Shown: positions 1 through 7,822 of the stretch, piece by piece
Layout: each line of letters opens with the position of its first letter
Position numbering within the stretch: position 1 is the stretch's first letter
Assembly (NCBI GenBank): GCA_014584635.1
Contig: JACTML010000063.1
Location: 1-13,828, forward strand
Source: Nitrosomonas eutropha
Lineage (GTDB): Bacteria; Pseudomonadota; Gammaproteobacteria; Burkholderiales; Nitrosomonadaceae
Direction of reading: 5' to 3'
DNA: 13,828 nucleotides
Translations under genes and position numbers: made by a program
The notes under the pieces: model-generated
Database searches by the model: none
Seen by the model: only the letters and a program-made list of their open reading frames with translations
Told to the model about the DNA's origin: nothing

Positions 1-1127
1 GGGGTAATCCGCAAAAAATCATCCCCGGATTCCACCTGTGCACCCAGTTTGCGAAGCTCTGTTGACATTGCCGCAATTCTATCCGTTTCCTTGACTCGCC
101 AGCTTGCTATATTTCTGAGCGTCGTCGTCCCTTGCGCAAACAGTGCTGCAACAGCCAACGTCATAGCGGCATCAGGAATATGATTGCAATCGTAATCAAT
201 TGCTTTCAAAATCCTGGTGTTAAATTCGTGCGCCGGCGCACTGGACTCTATCCAGTCACGCCCCATTCTGATCTGGGCACCCATTGCTTCAAGCGCCTCA
301 ACAAAACGAATATCTCCCTGACAACTATCACGCCCCACACCATCAACACGCACCACACCGCCCGCTATTGCTCCGGCAGCAAGAAAATAGGAAGCAGACG
401 AAGCATCTCCTTCAACCGCAATTTCCCCGGGACTGCGATAAATCCGATCTCCCGGCAAAACAAAACGTTGCCAGCTCTCCCGCTCAACCTGTACACCAAA
501 ATGCGCCATTTGTGCGATGGTAAGTGCTACGTAAGGCTGCGAGATAAGCGTACCGTTGACAATGATAGTTGCTGATTCATTAATCAGGGGTAACGCCATC
601 AGTAATCCACTGAGAAACTGACTGGAAATATTTCCATTAATGGAAATATCAGCTGGATGGATAACAGCCGGGTGAATTTCCAGTGGCGGAAAACGCTCTT
701 GCTCAAGATAGGTAATCACCGCCCCAATCTGACGCAACGCATCCACCAGATCACCAATTGGGCGTTCATGCATACGCGATACACCGGAAAGGCGATAATG
801 CCCGCGCATCAATGACAATACAGCAGTCAACGGGCGAAAGGCTGTTCCGGCATTTCCCAGAAACAGATCCGCCTCCTTTACAGGAAACGTTCCACCACAA
901 CCCGTTATCTGATACCTGCCTTCATCGATACGTGTAACGGCTACTCCAAGCGCTTTCAGCGAATCCATCATTCGCTCGGTGTCATCAGATTCAAGCAGAT
1001 TGCTAGCCGTTGTGGTGCCTTCAGCAAGCGCGGATAACAGAAGAATGCGATTGGAAATACTTTTTGAACCTGGCAAACGCACCGTGCCTGCCGCACACCT
1101 GACCAGAGGAAGATCAAGCCATTCCAT
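1..1127 (-). CDS. aroA: 3-phosphoshikimate 1-carboxyvinyltransferase (EPSP synthase), 3' end missing
   Basis: Transfers the enolpyruvyl group of PEP to shikimate-3-phosphate, the sixth step of the cytoplasmic shikimate pathway to chorismate. My translation of the minus strand gives 375 codons open to the window edge. It begins MEWLDLPLV and carries the family signature [10 protein letters not shown] (catalytic-type Lys22), the PEP-site loop [13 protein letters not shown] (about 88-100), the shikimate-3-phosphate segment [13 protein letters not shown] (about 166-178), [13 protein letters not shown] (about 239-251), the IPDAAM aspartate (Asp319) and VKETDRI (Glu347). The unmutated GNAGTAxRP loop is that of the ordinary class I enzyme. 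The family is about 430 residues, so roughly 55 C-terminal residues lie outside the window. The ATG at 1127 is preceded by a GGGGGAT ribosome site at good spacing, which fixes the start. In many proteobacteria cmk and rpsA follow, but they are not visible here. Confidence 0.97.
   Translation of the reverse strand, partial: MEWLDLPLVRCAAGTVRLPGSKSISNRILLLSALAEGTTTASNLLESDDTERMMDSLKALGVAVTRIDEGRYQITGCGGTFPVKEADLFLGNAGTAFRPLTAVLSLMRGHYRLSGVSRMHERPIGDLVDALRQIGAVITYLEQERFPPLEIHPAVIHPADISINGNISSQFLSGLLMALPLINESATIIVNGTLISQPYVALTIAQMAHFGVQVERESWQRFVLPGDRIYRSPGEIAVEGDASSASYFLAAGAIAGGVVRVDGVGRDSCQGDIRFVEALEAMGAQIRMGRDWIESSAPAHEFNTRILKAIDYDCNHIPDAAMTLAVAALFAQGTTTLRNIASWRVKETDRIAAMSTELRKLGAQVESGDDFLRIT
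628..649. repeat. 22-bp perfect palindrome inside aroA
   Basis: Positions 628-649 read identically on both strands (ATATTTCC ATTAAT GGAAATAT) and form an 11-bp-arm palindrome with no spacer. It lies inside aroA, covering the codons for Ile-Ser-Ile-Asn-Gly-Asn-Ile just before the conserved SSQF motif. The duplicated Asn/Ile-Ser codons explain part of the symmetry. It could form a hairpin in the mRNA or be a protein site, but a coincidence of codon choice is just as possible. Confidence 0.6.
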
Positions 1128-1435
1128 GATTAACGATCCCCCATGAGCAAAGAGAAAAATCAATCAGAATACAATGGTTTTTTTTCATTTGTTCAATCGT
1201 AATTGATCCGGTTTTGCAAACCACTTTCAAATCGGGCAAATGCACATTAAAGTGATATTTCTGTTTTCAACAGTTTCCCGGGAACCTCTGTTGCGTGGGT
1301 CTGTCTGCCAGACAATAACGTACTCGCCCTGTTAAGAACATTAATGGAATCGGCTCTACTAAAGCTACTTAAGATCAAATACAATAGACCTCTTTTTTTA
1401 TTAATAGCTTTATTCATATCCAACGAGGTTGACTA
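1128..1435. other. Non-coding region between aroA and the 84-aa membrane protein gene
   Basis: These 308 bp separate two divergently read genes and contain no convincing ORF. On the minus side the aroA ribosome site (GGGGGAT, revcomp of about 1131-1138) is clear. TTGAAC followed by TATTCT, 19 bp apart, is a weak possible promoter for aroA. On the plus side TACAAT (1380-1385) resembles a -10 box about 50 bp before the small gene but has no good -35, and GAGG (1425-1428) is a ribosome site. A short symmetric element TGTCTG-C-CAGACA occupies 1302-1314. I see no RNA gene or terminator with a hairpin followed by a T-tract. Confidence 0.5.
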
Positions 1436-1690
1436 ATGGAAGAAACCGCACCGATAGCCACTTTGCTTTATTCGATAGTAGCCTTCCCGATTGCTTTTAT
1501 GATTCTCTACTGGGTTAAAGTTCGCAAAGACCGGCATCGCAATGAATCAGGAGAAATGGAATACAAAAGCCTGGGACACGCATTATCCTTTTTCGTGGTT
1601 GAAGGTATTGCGCTGATAGGCAGCCTGTCTATTCTTATTACTGCCATCTCAGGTATCGTGCGTTACATTATTACTATCTATTACAAGTAA
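1436..1690 (+). CDS. Small two-helix inner-membrane protein, unknown function
   Basis: I do not recognise this 84-residue protein. It begins MEETAPIATL, has one hydrophobic segment at about residues 8-27, a charged linker at about 28-46 (VKVRKDRHRNESGEMEYK) and a second long hydrophobic stretch at about 49-83. This suggests an integral membrane hairpin with both ends on the same side. The positive residues just after the first helix suggest that the loop is cytoplasmic. The start is supported by GAGG seven bases before ATG 1436. It stands alone on the plus strand, divergent from aroA and convergent with topB, whose stop lies 41 bp away. It is therefore probably transcribed by itself. The even hydrophobic/charged layout and the ribosome site argue that it is a real gene; function cannot be inferred. 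Confidence 0.72.
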   Translation: MEETAPIATLLYSIVAFPIAFMILYWVKVRKDRHRNESGEMEYKSLGHALSFFVVEGIALIGSLSILITAISGIVRYIITIYYK

Positions 1691-1731
1691 CCTGCTGCTT
1701 ATTCCGGAAATACGAAAACTTGCCGGCCAGG

Positions 1732-4227
1732 TTAAGAGGCCGCTTTACCGGTTTCCGGAACAGCATCAGCACGCTTATTCCTGGCTTTCTTCTGCTCGAA
1801 TTCGAACCCGATCCTGCCTTCCGGCCCCACAACCAGATAAGCTGAGAAAGGCCGTCCCTTCTTGGAAATAAATCCTGTCAGCAAATCAGTTTTGCCTGTT
1901 TGAAGCAGTTTGACCACTTGCTCTACTTCAATCGAACGACTCAAAATAATTTTACCGGTTCTAAAGCTGCAGGCAGGACTTGGCCCCACAGCTTTCTCAC
2001 AAACGTAAAATAATTTGTGCTCATATACAGGATGACTACACTGAGGACATTTTCCAAGTGCCTGTTGTGCTGAAAAGTCAACAGCCTCTTCTGCCTGGGA
2101 AGCTTCATTGCCAAAGTCAAACCTCATTTCATAATCATCTGTCAGTCTGACAAGTGCATTAAACGCACGCCCCATCTTGCTGCGAAAACCTGATAAGGGA
2201 CCAACTTCATGAGTGGAAATCAGGGTCTCCATCTCATTTATCTCAAACTGCCGTCCTGCCAGAATCTTCCACAATGCAAAATCACACTTCTGACATTGAA
2301 ATTTCTTGTACGTCTCTTTTATTACATCGCCACACTTGGGACAAGGCACTTGAAGTGTTGCAAAATCCCCATCAATTGTCTTGCCCCGGTGATTTTTAGC
2401 CTGTTCGACAATATGACGGGTCATTGTGGCGATCTTCTCCATAAAGACATCCCGCTTCAGCTGACCCTGCTCAATCTGACGCAACTTGAATTCCCAATCT
2501 CCGGTCAGTTCAGGTGAAATCAGCTCAGGAACCTTAATCCCTCGTAACAAAGTCACCAGCGAAAATGCTTTGGCTGTCGGCTGCAATTCCCTTCCCGAAC
2601 GCTCAATATAATTTTCGTGAATCAGGCCCTCGATAATGGCTGCACGTGTGGCAGGCGTGCCCAATCCTTTGGCACTCATGGCTGCGCGCAACTCCTCATC
2701 TTCCACCAGTTTTCCGGCGCCTTCCATTGCCGACAGCAATGTGGATTCGTTATATCTGGCAGGTGGACGCGTTTGATTGGCAATTACAGTAACCTCCCGC
2801 GCCAGAACTGCTTCATTTGGTGTTACGGGTACCAGCACTGAATCTTCCTGCCCCTGGGCAGATTCCACCTTGCCGTAAACAGCCTGCCAGCCAGCATGCA
2901 CTAGAACCTTGCCTTCTGTTTTAAAAGGCTCGTCTTGCACTCTTGTAATACGAGTCGTAATCAGAAATTCAGCTGCCGGATAAAAAATTGCAAGAAACCG
3001 CTTGGTCACCAGATCGTAAAGCTTTTCTTCCGCTTCATTCAGTTTTTTTGGAACAAGCGCTGTAGGTATGATCGCAAAGTGATCTGAAACCTTTGCATTA
3101 TTAAAGATTCGCTTATTTGGTTTTACCCAGCCCGACTCCAGAATATGATCCGCAAACTGACCATAATGCGACCCCTTCATCTCTTGCAGTATATCCCTGA
3201 CGGTTTCCGGATAATCCTCAGGAAGTGCGCGTGAATCAGTACGCGGATAGGTCAGCACCTTGTGCTTTTCATACAGGGCCTGTGCAAGCCCCAAGGTTGT
3301 TTTGGCAGAAAAACCAAAACGGCTGTTCGCATCCCGCTGCAAACTGGTCAAATCATACAGTAAGGGGCAGTTTTCCCTGGTGGGCTTACTTTCTTCAGAG
3401 ACAATCCCTGTTTGGTCATGACATTTATCCCGGATCGCCTCAGCTTTGGCATGATCCCACACCCGATCCGCTCTGCCTTCAGGATCATCCTTGCGCTTGC
3501 TAAAGTTTTCGTCAAACCACTTTCCCTTGTAAGAACCATTTTCTGCCTGAAAGACAGCGTGAATTTCCCAGTAATCCCTGGCCACAAATTTTTTAATCGC
3601 TTCTTCACGCTCAACCAGTATGGCCAGTGTAGGTGTCTGTACGCGCCCGACTGTGGTTTTATGAAACCCGCCTTCCTGTGAATTAAACGCTGTCATGACA
3701 CGTGTGCCATTAATACCGACCAGCCAATCTGCTTCGGAGCGACTGACCGCCGCATCTGCCAGGGGCTGAACTGCATCGTCTTCCAGCAGATTTGTGAAAG
3801 CTTCCCGTATGGCCACAGGCGTCATGGATTGCAGCCACAAACGCTCAATTGGCTTTTTACTGCCGGTATGACGCACGATATAGCGAAAAATCAGCTCTCC
3901 CTCACGTCCCGCATCGCATGCATTGATCAGCGCATCCACATCTTTGCGTTTAATCAGCTTGCTCAGCAGTTTGAGACGATCCACTGTTTTTTCGATCGGG
4001 GCGAGATCAAAGCGCGGAGGAATAACAGGCAGGTGGTCAAAACTCCATTTTCCCCGTTTGACTTCATATTCCTCCGGAACAATCAGCTCCAGCAAATGGC
4101 CGATTGCAGAAGATAAAACATATTCATCGCTTTCGAAATAATCACCCTGTTTGGTGAATCCGCCCAGGGCGCGTGCTATATCATTAGCAACAGAAGGTTT
4201 CTCGGCGATAATTAATTTTTTACTCAT
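1732..4227 (-). CDS. topB: DNA topoisomerase III (type IA), long form with C-terminal zinc fingers
   Basis: Type IA topoisomerase that cuts and passes single strands, decatenating DNA and processing recombination intermediates. The 831-residue protein starts MSKKLIIAEKPSVANDIARAL, the Toprim start that holds the metal/phosphotyrosine glutamate. It continues with the Toprim acidic motif NACDAGREGELIF (about 102-114), KTTVGRVQTPTLAILVERE (about 190-208), and the active-site tyrosine in LTYPRTDSR (Tyr327). GLGTPATRAAIIEGL lies further on in the type IA core. Two Cys4 zinc motifs follow: Cys 629/632/645/648 and Cys 727/730/743/753, each with a Topo_C-type repeat, which makes it longer than E. coli TopB (653). 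The open frame extends 15 codons upstream to a GTG, but homologous proteins begin at the MSKK equivalent, so ATG 4227 is preferred although its ribosome site is weak. It is the last gene of dprA-smg-topB. Confidence 0.96.
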   Translation of the reverse strand: MSKKLIIAEKPSVANDIARALGGFTKQGDYFESDEYVLSSAIGHLLELIVPEEYEVKRGKWSFDHLPVIPPRFDLAPIEKTVDRLKLLSKLIKRKDVDALINACDAGREGELIFRYIVRHTGSKKPIERLWLQSMTPVAIREAFTNLLEDDAVQPLADAAVSRSEADWLVGINGTRVMTAFNSQEGGFHKTTVGRVQTPTLAILVEREEAIKKFVARDYWEIHAVFQAENGSYKGKWFDENFSKRKDDPEGRADRVWDHAKAEAIRDKCHDQTGIVSEESKPTRENCPLLYDLTSLQRDANSRFGFSAKTTLGLAQALYEKHKVLTYPRTDSRALPEDYPETVRDILQEMKGSHYGQFADHILESGWVKPNKRIFNNAKVSDHFAIIPTALVPKKLNEAEEKLYDLVTKRFLAIFYPAAEFLITTRITRVQDEPFKTEGKVLVHAGWQAVYGKVESAQGQEDSVLVPVTPNEAVLAREVTVIANQTRPPARYNESTLLSAMEGAGKLVEDEELRAAMSAKGLGTPATRAAIIEGLIHENYIERSGRELQPTAKAFSLVTLLRGIKVPELISPELTGDWEFKLRQIEQGQLKRDVFMEKIATMTRHIVEQAKNHRGKTIDGDFATLQVPCPKCGDVIKETYKKFQCQKCDFALWKILAGRQFEINEMETLISTHEVGPLSGFRSKMGRAFNALVRLTDDYEMRFDFGNEASQAEEAVDFSAQQALGKCPQCSHPVYEHKLFYVCEKAVGPSPACSFRTGKIILSRSIEVEQVVKLLQTGKTDLLTGFISKKGRPFSAYLVVGPEGRIGFEFEQKKARNKRADAVPETGKAAS

Positions 4228-4261
4228 AAGATACTTGTTAACTGCAACAGATACGATGAAC

Positions 4262-4286
4262 AACTGACACACGGGCTACGTCAGCT
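4262..4286 (-). other. Possible RNA hairpin in the smg-topB spacer
   Basis: Read on the minus strand, AGCTGAC (4286-4280) can pair with GTCAGTT (4268-4262) through seven base pairs including one G-U, leaving an 11-base loop. It lies in the 127-bp spacer between the smg stop and the topB ATG and is not followed by a T-run, so it is not an intrinsic terminator. A processing site or chance pairing are both possible. Confidence 0.3.
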
Positions 4287-4354
4287 GATCAAATCATCCG
4301 GTTTCCTGTCTGCCAGTCATGAGTAGCTTTAACGAAAAGAGTGCCTGCAAGATC

Positions 4355-4813
4355 TCAGTGCTGCTGATGAGAATCACTGACCACAAACAGTTTTTCAATC
4401 GTGCTGTTATCTGCCACCTGATTCTGAATCCAGAGATCAAACAACACAACCAGCTTTATCTTCTCCACACTGGAAGTATCGCCATCCATGCGAATAACAC
4501 GATCAATCAGCAATTCACGCTGCAGGGAATTAATGATGCCGGCCTGTTCAAGAAAGAAAATGAAACCACGCCCTTCTGTATCAATAATTTCCGTTTCTTC
4601 TTTTGTGAAACAGCGTATTGAATCACTTTCAGCCAGCCTGGCCAGATAGCCTTCCGTTTCATGATGAGAAAATTCTGACAGCCAATCGAGTGCCAATGTA
4701 ATTTCCTCGTTATCAAATCCGGCCATGGCCAGTTTCCGGGTCAATGTCGCCGGATCCGGACAATTTCCGGCATCAAAGTAATTTTCAAACAAATAAACAA
4801 GAACATCGAACAT
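4355..4813 (-). CDS. smg: Smg family protein (DUF494)
   Basis: A 152-residue cytoplasmic protein of the Smg/DUF494 family, whose biochemical role is unknown. Recognition rests on the N-terminus MFDVLVYLFENYFDAGNCPD and the following helical segment with LTRKLAMAGFDNEEITLALDWL, and on the length, which is usual for the family (about 150-160). It is also in the conserved place directly downstream of dprA. It is acidic, with no signal peptide or membrane segment. A C-terminal part (about 105-145) containing LLIDRVIRMDGDTSSVEKIKLVVLF is also typical. The start ATG 4813 has only a weak GGGG-like ribosome site. It lies 70 bp after dprA and 127 bp before topB on the same strand, so the three are probably co-transcribed. 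Confidence 0.93.
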   Translation of the reverse strand: MFDVLVYLFENYFDAGNCPDPATLTRKLAMAGFDNEEITLALDWLSEFSHHETEGYLARLAESDSIRCFTKEETEIIDTEGRGFIFFLEQAGIINSLQRELLIDRVIRMDGDTSSVEKIKLVVLFDLWIQNQVADNSTIEKLFVVSDSHQQH

Positions 4814-4883
4814 GGTTCGCCCCGCAACTTCAAATAAAGATCATTGCAAGATACTGACAATGAGGTTATCAATTATCCGGGAA

Positions 4884-5999
4884 CTAGCGAATACGCTGAT
4901 ACTTTCCACCAGGAAGACTGCCAATCCTGCCTTCCAGTTCCAAAGTCAATAGCATGGCGGATACCACTTCAACCGTCAAGCCACTGCGCGCACAAAGCGA
5001 ATCAATATCGACAGAATCGTAGTCAAAATACATCAGTAATCCGGCATCATCAATACAGTCACCATCTGCGCGATCACTCGCTTCATTACGCTCAATCGAA
5101 GCAGCCTCAACTGGCTGATCAGGCTGATGATTCAGTTCATCCAGAATATCCTGAATATTTTCAACCAGTTTTGCACCTTGCTTGATCAGTGCATGGCACC
5201 CTTTCGACAAAGGAGAATGAATAGAACCGGGAATCGCCATTACATCACGCCCCTGCTCAAGCGCCAATCTGGCGGTTATGAGTGACCCGCTGTACAACGT
5301 TGCTTCCACAACCAGACAGGCATGACACATGCCGCTGATAATGCGGTTCCTGCGTGGAAAATTTTTGCTCATGGCCGGCATCCCCAGAGGAAATTCTGAA
5401 ATCAGGGCGCCTTCAGCTGCCAATTTATGAGCGAGCTCACGATTTCTGGAAGGATAGACCAGATCAAGTCCGGTACCGACAATAGCCATGCTGGAAGATG
5501 TGCCGCGCAATCCGCCCTGATGAGCAGCAGCATCAATCCCCTGTGCCAGACCGCTGATTACACAAAACCCAGCGTTACTGGCAGCCTCGGCAAAAGCGTC
5601 GGCGTTGGCCATTCCCTGCGGGGTGGCGTTGCGACTGCCCACTATTGCCAGCGCCGGCTGCATCAGGAATCTTCGCTGACCTTTGAAATAAAGAATGGGA
5701 GGAGGATCAGGAATATTGAGTAAAAGTTTCGGGTAATCCGAATCCGCCAGTGTAACCAGTGAATTAAGCGGATCTTTCAGCCATTCAATGGTTCTGGAAA
5801 ATTTATCCTCATTCACCTTGCGCTGAAAAATATTAGCAGCAATCGTCTTCTTTACAACCCCTTCAAGTGCATGCTGATTTGCAGCAAGCACCTCAGCCGG
5901 ATCACCAAAAGCAACCAGCAAATGACGTAATGCACTGCCTCCAACCCCTTCTGTCAGCCCAAGGCGTAGCCAAGATTCAATATCCTGGTCAATCTGCAT
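4884..5999 (-). CDS. dprA: DNA-processing protein DprA (Smf)
   Basis: Binds incoming single-stranded DNA during natural transformation, protects it and loads RecA. The 371-residue protein has an N-terminal helical (SAM-like) region (about 1-75) and a Rossmann-like core. The core carries the family motifs GSRNATPQG (121-129), SGLAQGIDAAAH (149-160), GTGLDLVYPSRNR (175-187), NFPRRNRIISG (213-223) and LYSGSLITARLALEQGRDVMAIPGS (about 235-259). A C-terminal winged-helix domain (about 310-371) ends in the GGKYQRIR tail. Length and domain order are those of a full DprA. The start ATG 5999 lies 108 bp beyond the LysM gene stop, and GGGGTAAG upstream is a plausible though rather distant ribosome site. 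It is expressed from its own promoter at 6083-6111 and probably leads an operon with smg and topB. Many bacteria not known to be competent also keep it. Confidence 0.97.
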   Translation of the reverse strand: MQIDQDIESWLRLGLTEGVGGSALRHLLVAFGDPAEVLAANQHALEGVVKKTIAANIFQRKVNEDKFSRTIEWLKDPLNSLVTLADSDYPKLLLNIPDPPPILYFKGQRRFLMQPALAIVGSRNATPQGMANADAFAEAASNAGFCVISGLAQGIDAAAHQGGLRGTSSSMAIVGTGLDLVYPSRNRELAHKLAAEGALISEFPLGMPAMSKNFPRRNRIISGMCHACLVVEATLYSGSLITARLALEQGRDVMAIPGSIHSPLSKGCHALIKQGAKLVENIQDILDELNHQPDQPVEAASIERNEASDRADGDCIDDAGLLMYFDYDSVDIDSLCARSGLTVEVVSAMLLTLELEGRIGSLPGGKYQRIR

Positions 6000-6082
6000 A
6001 AAAAACTTACCCCGATGACAACCCTGAACAGCCTCAACATTCCAAAGGCTATATTTTTAAACGATAAAATCAACACGGGGCG

Positions 6083-6111
6083 AGTATAGTAATTTTACCC
6101 CGCCTTGTCAG
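6083..6111 (-). promoter_or_regulatory. Sigma70-type promoter for dprA-smg-topB
   Basis: On the minus strand CTGACA (-35, 6111-6106) and TATACT (-10, 6088-6083) are separated by exactly 17 bp, each matching the sigma70 consensus at five of six positions. The -35 box overlaps the TGA stop of the LysM gene (6110-6108). Transcription would begin near 6076, giving a leader of about 75 nt before dprA. GC-rich CGGGG/CCCCG arms (6076-6080 and 6098-6102) flank the -10 region. Confidence 0.65.
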
Positions 6112-7136
6112 GGAGTTTTCACCGCATCCGTCACTTTGATTACCTGGGTGCTTTGCATAATCAGTGCGTAGGAAACCGTATCAAATACCCGAAAAACCAT
6201 TGCCAGACCTACTCGCTCATCAGGCAGGCTGATCTGTTTCCCTTCATGGGACCGAATATCATTTTCATGATAAACGGCCAGTACATGGCCAGGTTCAATC
6301 CCGCTGTTACTGCCCAAGTTAAGCGTAACAATCATATTTTCGCCAATTTCATTTACTCCGCCATAAACTGAAATAATTCGCCCTGCCACAGAAAAATCAG
6401 GGGCATGCGGCAAATAATTATCAATTTCTTCTGCTGAAAGCGGAAGCAGGCGATCTCCCTTCAGGATTTCCTGTACTGAGCGGGTGACTCTGGCAGTACT
6501 GATTGCCGCAAAATCAGTAATTTCGACAGTTCCCAGGTAGACCGCTTCATAACCCAGGATCCGGTTATTCTGATCAGGATCAGTCAGTGCCTTTCCACTA
6601 CGAAACACCTGCCAGATCGCGCCCTGATCAACAGGCAGATCACGGATATAGATTTTATCTCCTGTACTTAAAATCACCCGGTCGTCGCTCGATCCGAGAA
6701 CAACAGGCGCCTTATCCAGCTTGCCCTTTTCAATTACCAGTGGCTGATCCAAAAAAGGTTCAATTTTCTCAGCCGGAATACTGGGAATAGCCTGCATCGC
6801 TGATTCCTCGACACGAACCCGGGGGGAAAGCCGGACAGTTCCTTTTTCATCTGCCATTCTCAGGCGCCTGCCATGTACAGTATCCTCTGCGATAATAATA
6901 TCGCCCGGATAAATCCGGTGTGGATTCCTGATCTGCTCACGATTCATCTGCCAGATTTCAGGCCAGCGCCACGGCTCTCTGAGAAAACGGGAAGCAATCC
7001 CCCAAAGCGTATCACCGGGCACAACCTGATAGTGTTCAGGTGCATCCCCTCGTAATTTGGTGTCACCGGCCGCAGAAGACAGCCCGGAAAACAGGCCGAT
7101 AAACAAAATCACGGATATAATTGTCAAAGTACGCAT
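6108..7136 (-). CDS. Exported LysM-domain protein
   Basis: A 342-residue protein with a clear signal peptide (MRTLTIISVILFIGLFSGLSSAA, cleavage near residue 23) and one LysM domain at about 35-82. The LysM contains the typical YQVVPGDTLWGIASRFL start and IYPGDIIIAE end; such domains bind the N-acetylglucosamine part of peptidoglycan. The remaining 250 residues are beta-rich with no catalytic motif I recognise. They end in a segment with NSGIEPGHVLAVYHEN and ERVGLAMVFRVFDTVSYALI that resembles a small barrel. It probably sits in the periplasm attached to the cell wall. Proteins of this layout commonly lie just before dprA and divergent from def in Betaproteobacteria. GGAGATGAAGAG upstream of ATG 7136 supplies a ribosome site. 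Specific function is unknown; a link to DNA uptake is suggested only by position. Confidence 0.92.
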   Translation of the reverse strand: MRTLTIISVILFIGLFSGLSSAAGDTKLRGDAPEHYQVVPGDTLWGIASRFLREPWRWPEIWQMNREQIRNPHRIYPGDIIIAEDTVHGRRLRMADEKGTVRLSPRVRVEESAMQAIPSIPAEKIEPFLDQPLVIEKGKLDKAPVVLGSSDDRVILSTGDKIYIRDLPVDQGAIWQVFRSGKALTDPDQNNRILGYEAVYLGTVEITDFAAISTARVTRSVQEILKGDRLLPLSAEEIDNYLPHAPDFSVAGRIISVYGGVNEIGENMIVTLNLGSNSGIEPGHVLAVYHENDIRSHEGKQISLPDERVGLAMVFRVFDTVSYALIMQSTQVIKVTDAVKTP

Positions 7137-7308
7137 AAAGGCTCTTCATCTCCATCAAAGTACGTGGAAAAGCAAAACTGTTTATCTTCTCCGAACAGAT
7201 CACAGAATCACCAGATCGGACACAACAGCAGGTCAGTCATAATTTGACCAATGCACAATAATAGAGCCTTACTCTAAAATTCCAGTATTTGAACTATGCA
7301 AATTTGTC
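7137..7308. promoter_or_regulatory. Divergent promoter region between the LysM gene and def
   Basis: This 172-bp region must hold promoters for both directions. On the plus strand TAAAAT (7275-7280) is a candidate -10 for def, with start near 7287 and a leader of about 22 nt. Its -35 is poor. CATAAT (7238-7243) is a second candidate. An inverted repeat GGTCA-N9-TGACC (7231-7249) could be an operator. None of these is strong enough to assign firmly. Confidence 0.4.
7231..7249. repeat. Inverted repeat GGTCA-N9-TGACC, possible operator
   Basis: Arms at 7231-7235 and 7245-7249 are perfect complements with a 9-bp spacer, centred about 69 bp upstream of def within the shared divergent region. The geometry fits a dimeric regulator, but five-base arms arise easily by chance. 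Confidence 0.3.
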
Positions 7309-7815
7309 ATGGCAATTCTGAACATACTTCGCTATCCCGATGAACGGTTGCACAAGATTGCAGCAGCCGTTCCATCCATTACCCAGGAAATACGCACACT
7401 GGTCAACGATATGGCTGAAACCATGTACGCCGCTGCAGGTGTCGGCCTGGCTGCCACCCAGGTAGATGTCCATAAGCGGATCGTCGTTATTGATACTTCT
7501 GAAACGCGCGACGAACTGCTGGTTTTAATCAACCCGGAAATCATCGCAAGCGCCGGACAATCCGAAACACAGGAGGGCTGCCTTTCTGTGCCCGGTATTT
7601 TTGACAAGGTTTTTCGCGCTGAGCAGGTTACTGTCCGGGCAACGGATATTGACGGAAAGTTATTTGAAATGGATGCCACCGGATTGCTCGCTGTCTGTAT
7701 TCAACATGAAATGGATCATCTTATCGGCAAAGTATTTGTTGAATACCTGTCACCCTTCAAGCAATCCCGCATTCTCAGCAAACTAAAAAAACAGCTGCGT
7801 AAACAAACTGCCTGA
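7309..7815 (+). CDS. def: Peptide deformylase
   Basis: Metalloenzyme that removes the formyl group from the N-terminal fMet of nascent proteins. The 168-residue protein carries all three signature motifs: GVGLAATQ (44-51), EGCLSVP (89-95) with metal ligand Cys91, and HEMDHLIG (133-140) with ligands His133 and His137 and catalytic Glu134. Length is that of the usual bacterial type I enzyme. The start [14 protein letters not shown] matches the family N-terminus, so ATG 7309 is right even though no clear ribosome site precedes it. An out-of-frame ATG lies at 7296. It is the first gene of a plus-strand cluster and lies 7 bp before fmt, the enzyme that adds the formyl group it removes. Confidence 0.98.
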   Translation: MAILNILRYPDERLHKIAAAVPSITQEIRTLVNDMAETMYAAAGVGLAATQVDVHKRIVVIDTSETRDELLVLINPEIIASAGQSETQEGCLSVPGIFDKVFRAEQVTVRATDIDGKLFEMDATGLLAVCIQHEMDHLIGKVFVEYLSPFKQSRILSKLKKQLRKQTA

Positions 7816-7822
7816 TACAAGC

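Noticed and set aside
132..575. 147-codon plus-strand ORF
   Set aside because: It lies wholly antisense to aroA, whose minus-strand reading matches EPSP synthase throughout, and its own translation has no recognisable pattern.
1691..1731. Possible bidirectional terminator between the 84-aa gene and topB
   Set aside because: Only short self-complementary bits (TTCCGGAA, GCCGGC) and a distant AACCTG/CAGGTT pair are present; no stable hairpin with a T-run on either strand.
6071..6110. CGGGG/CCCCG pair as terminator of the LysM gene
   Set aside because: Stem of only five or six pairs with a long loop and no following T-tract; the same region is better explained as a promoter.
7332..7679. 115-codon minus-strand ORF within def
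   Set aside because: Antisense shadow of def, which has all its catalytic motifs on the plus strand.
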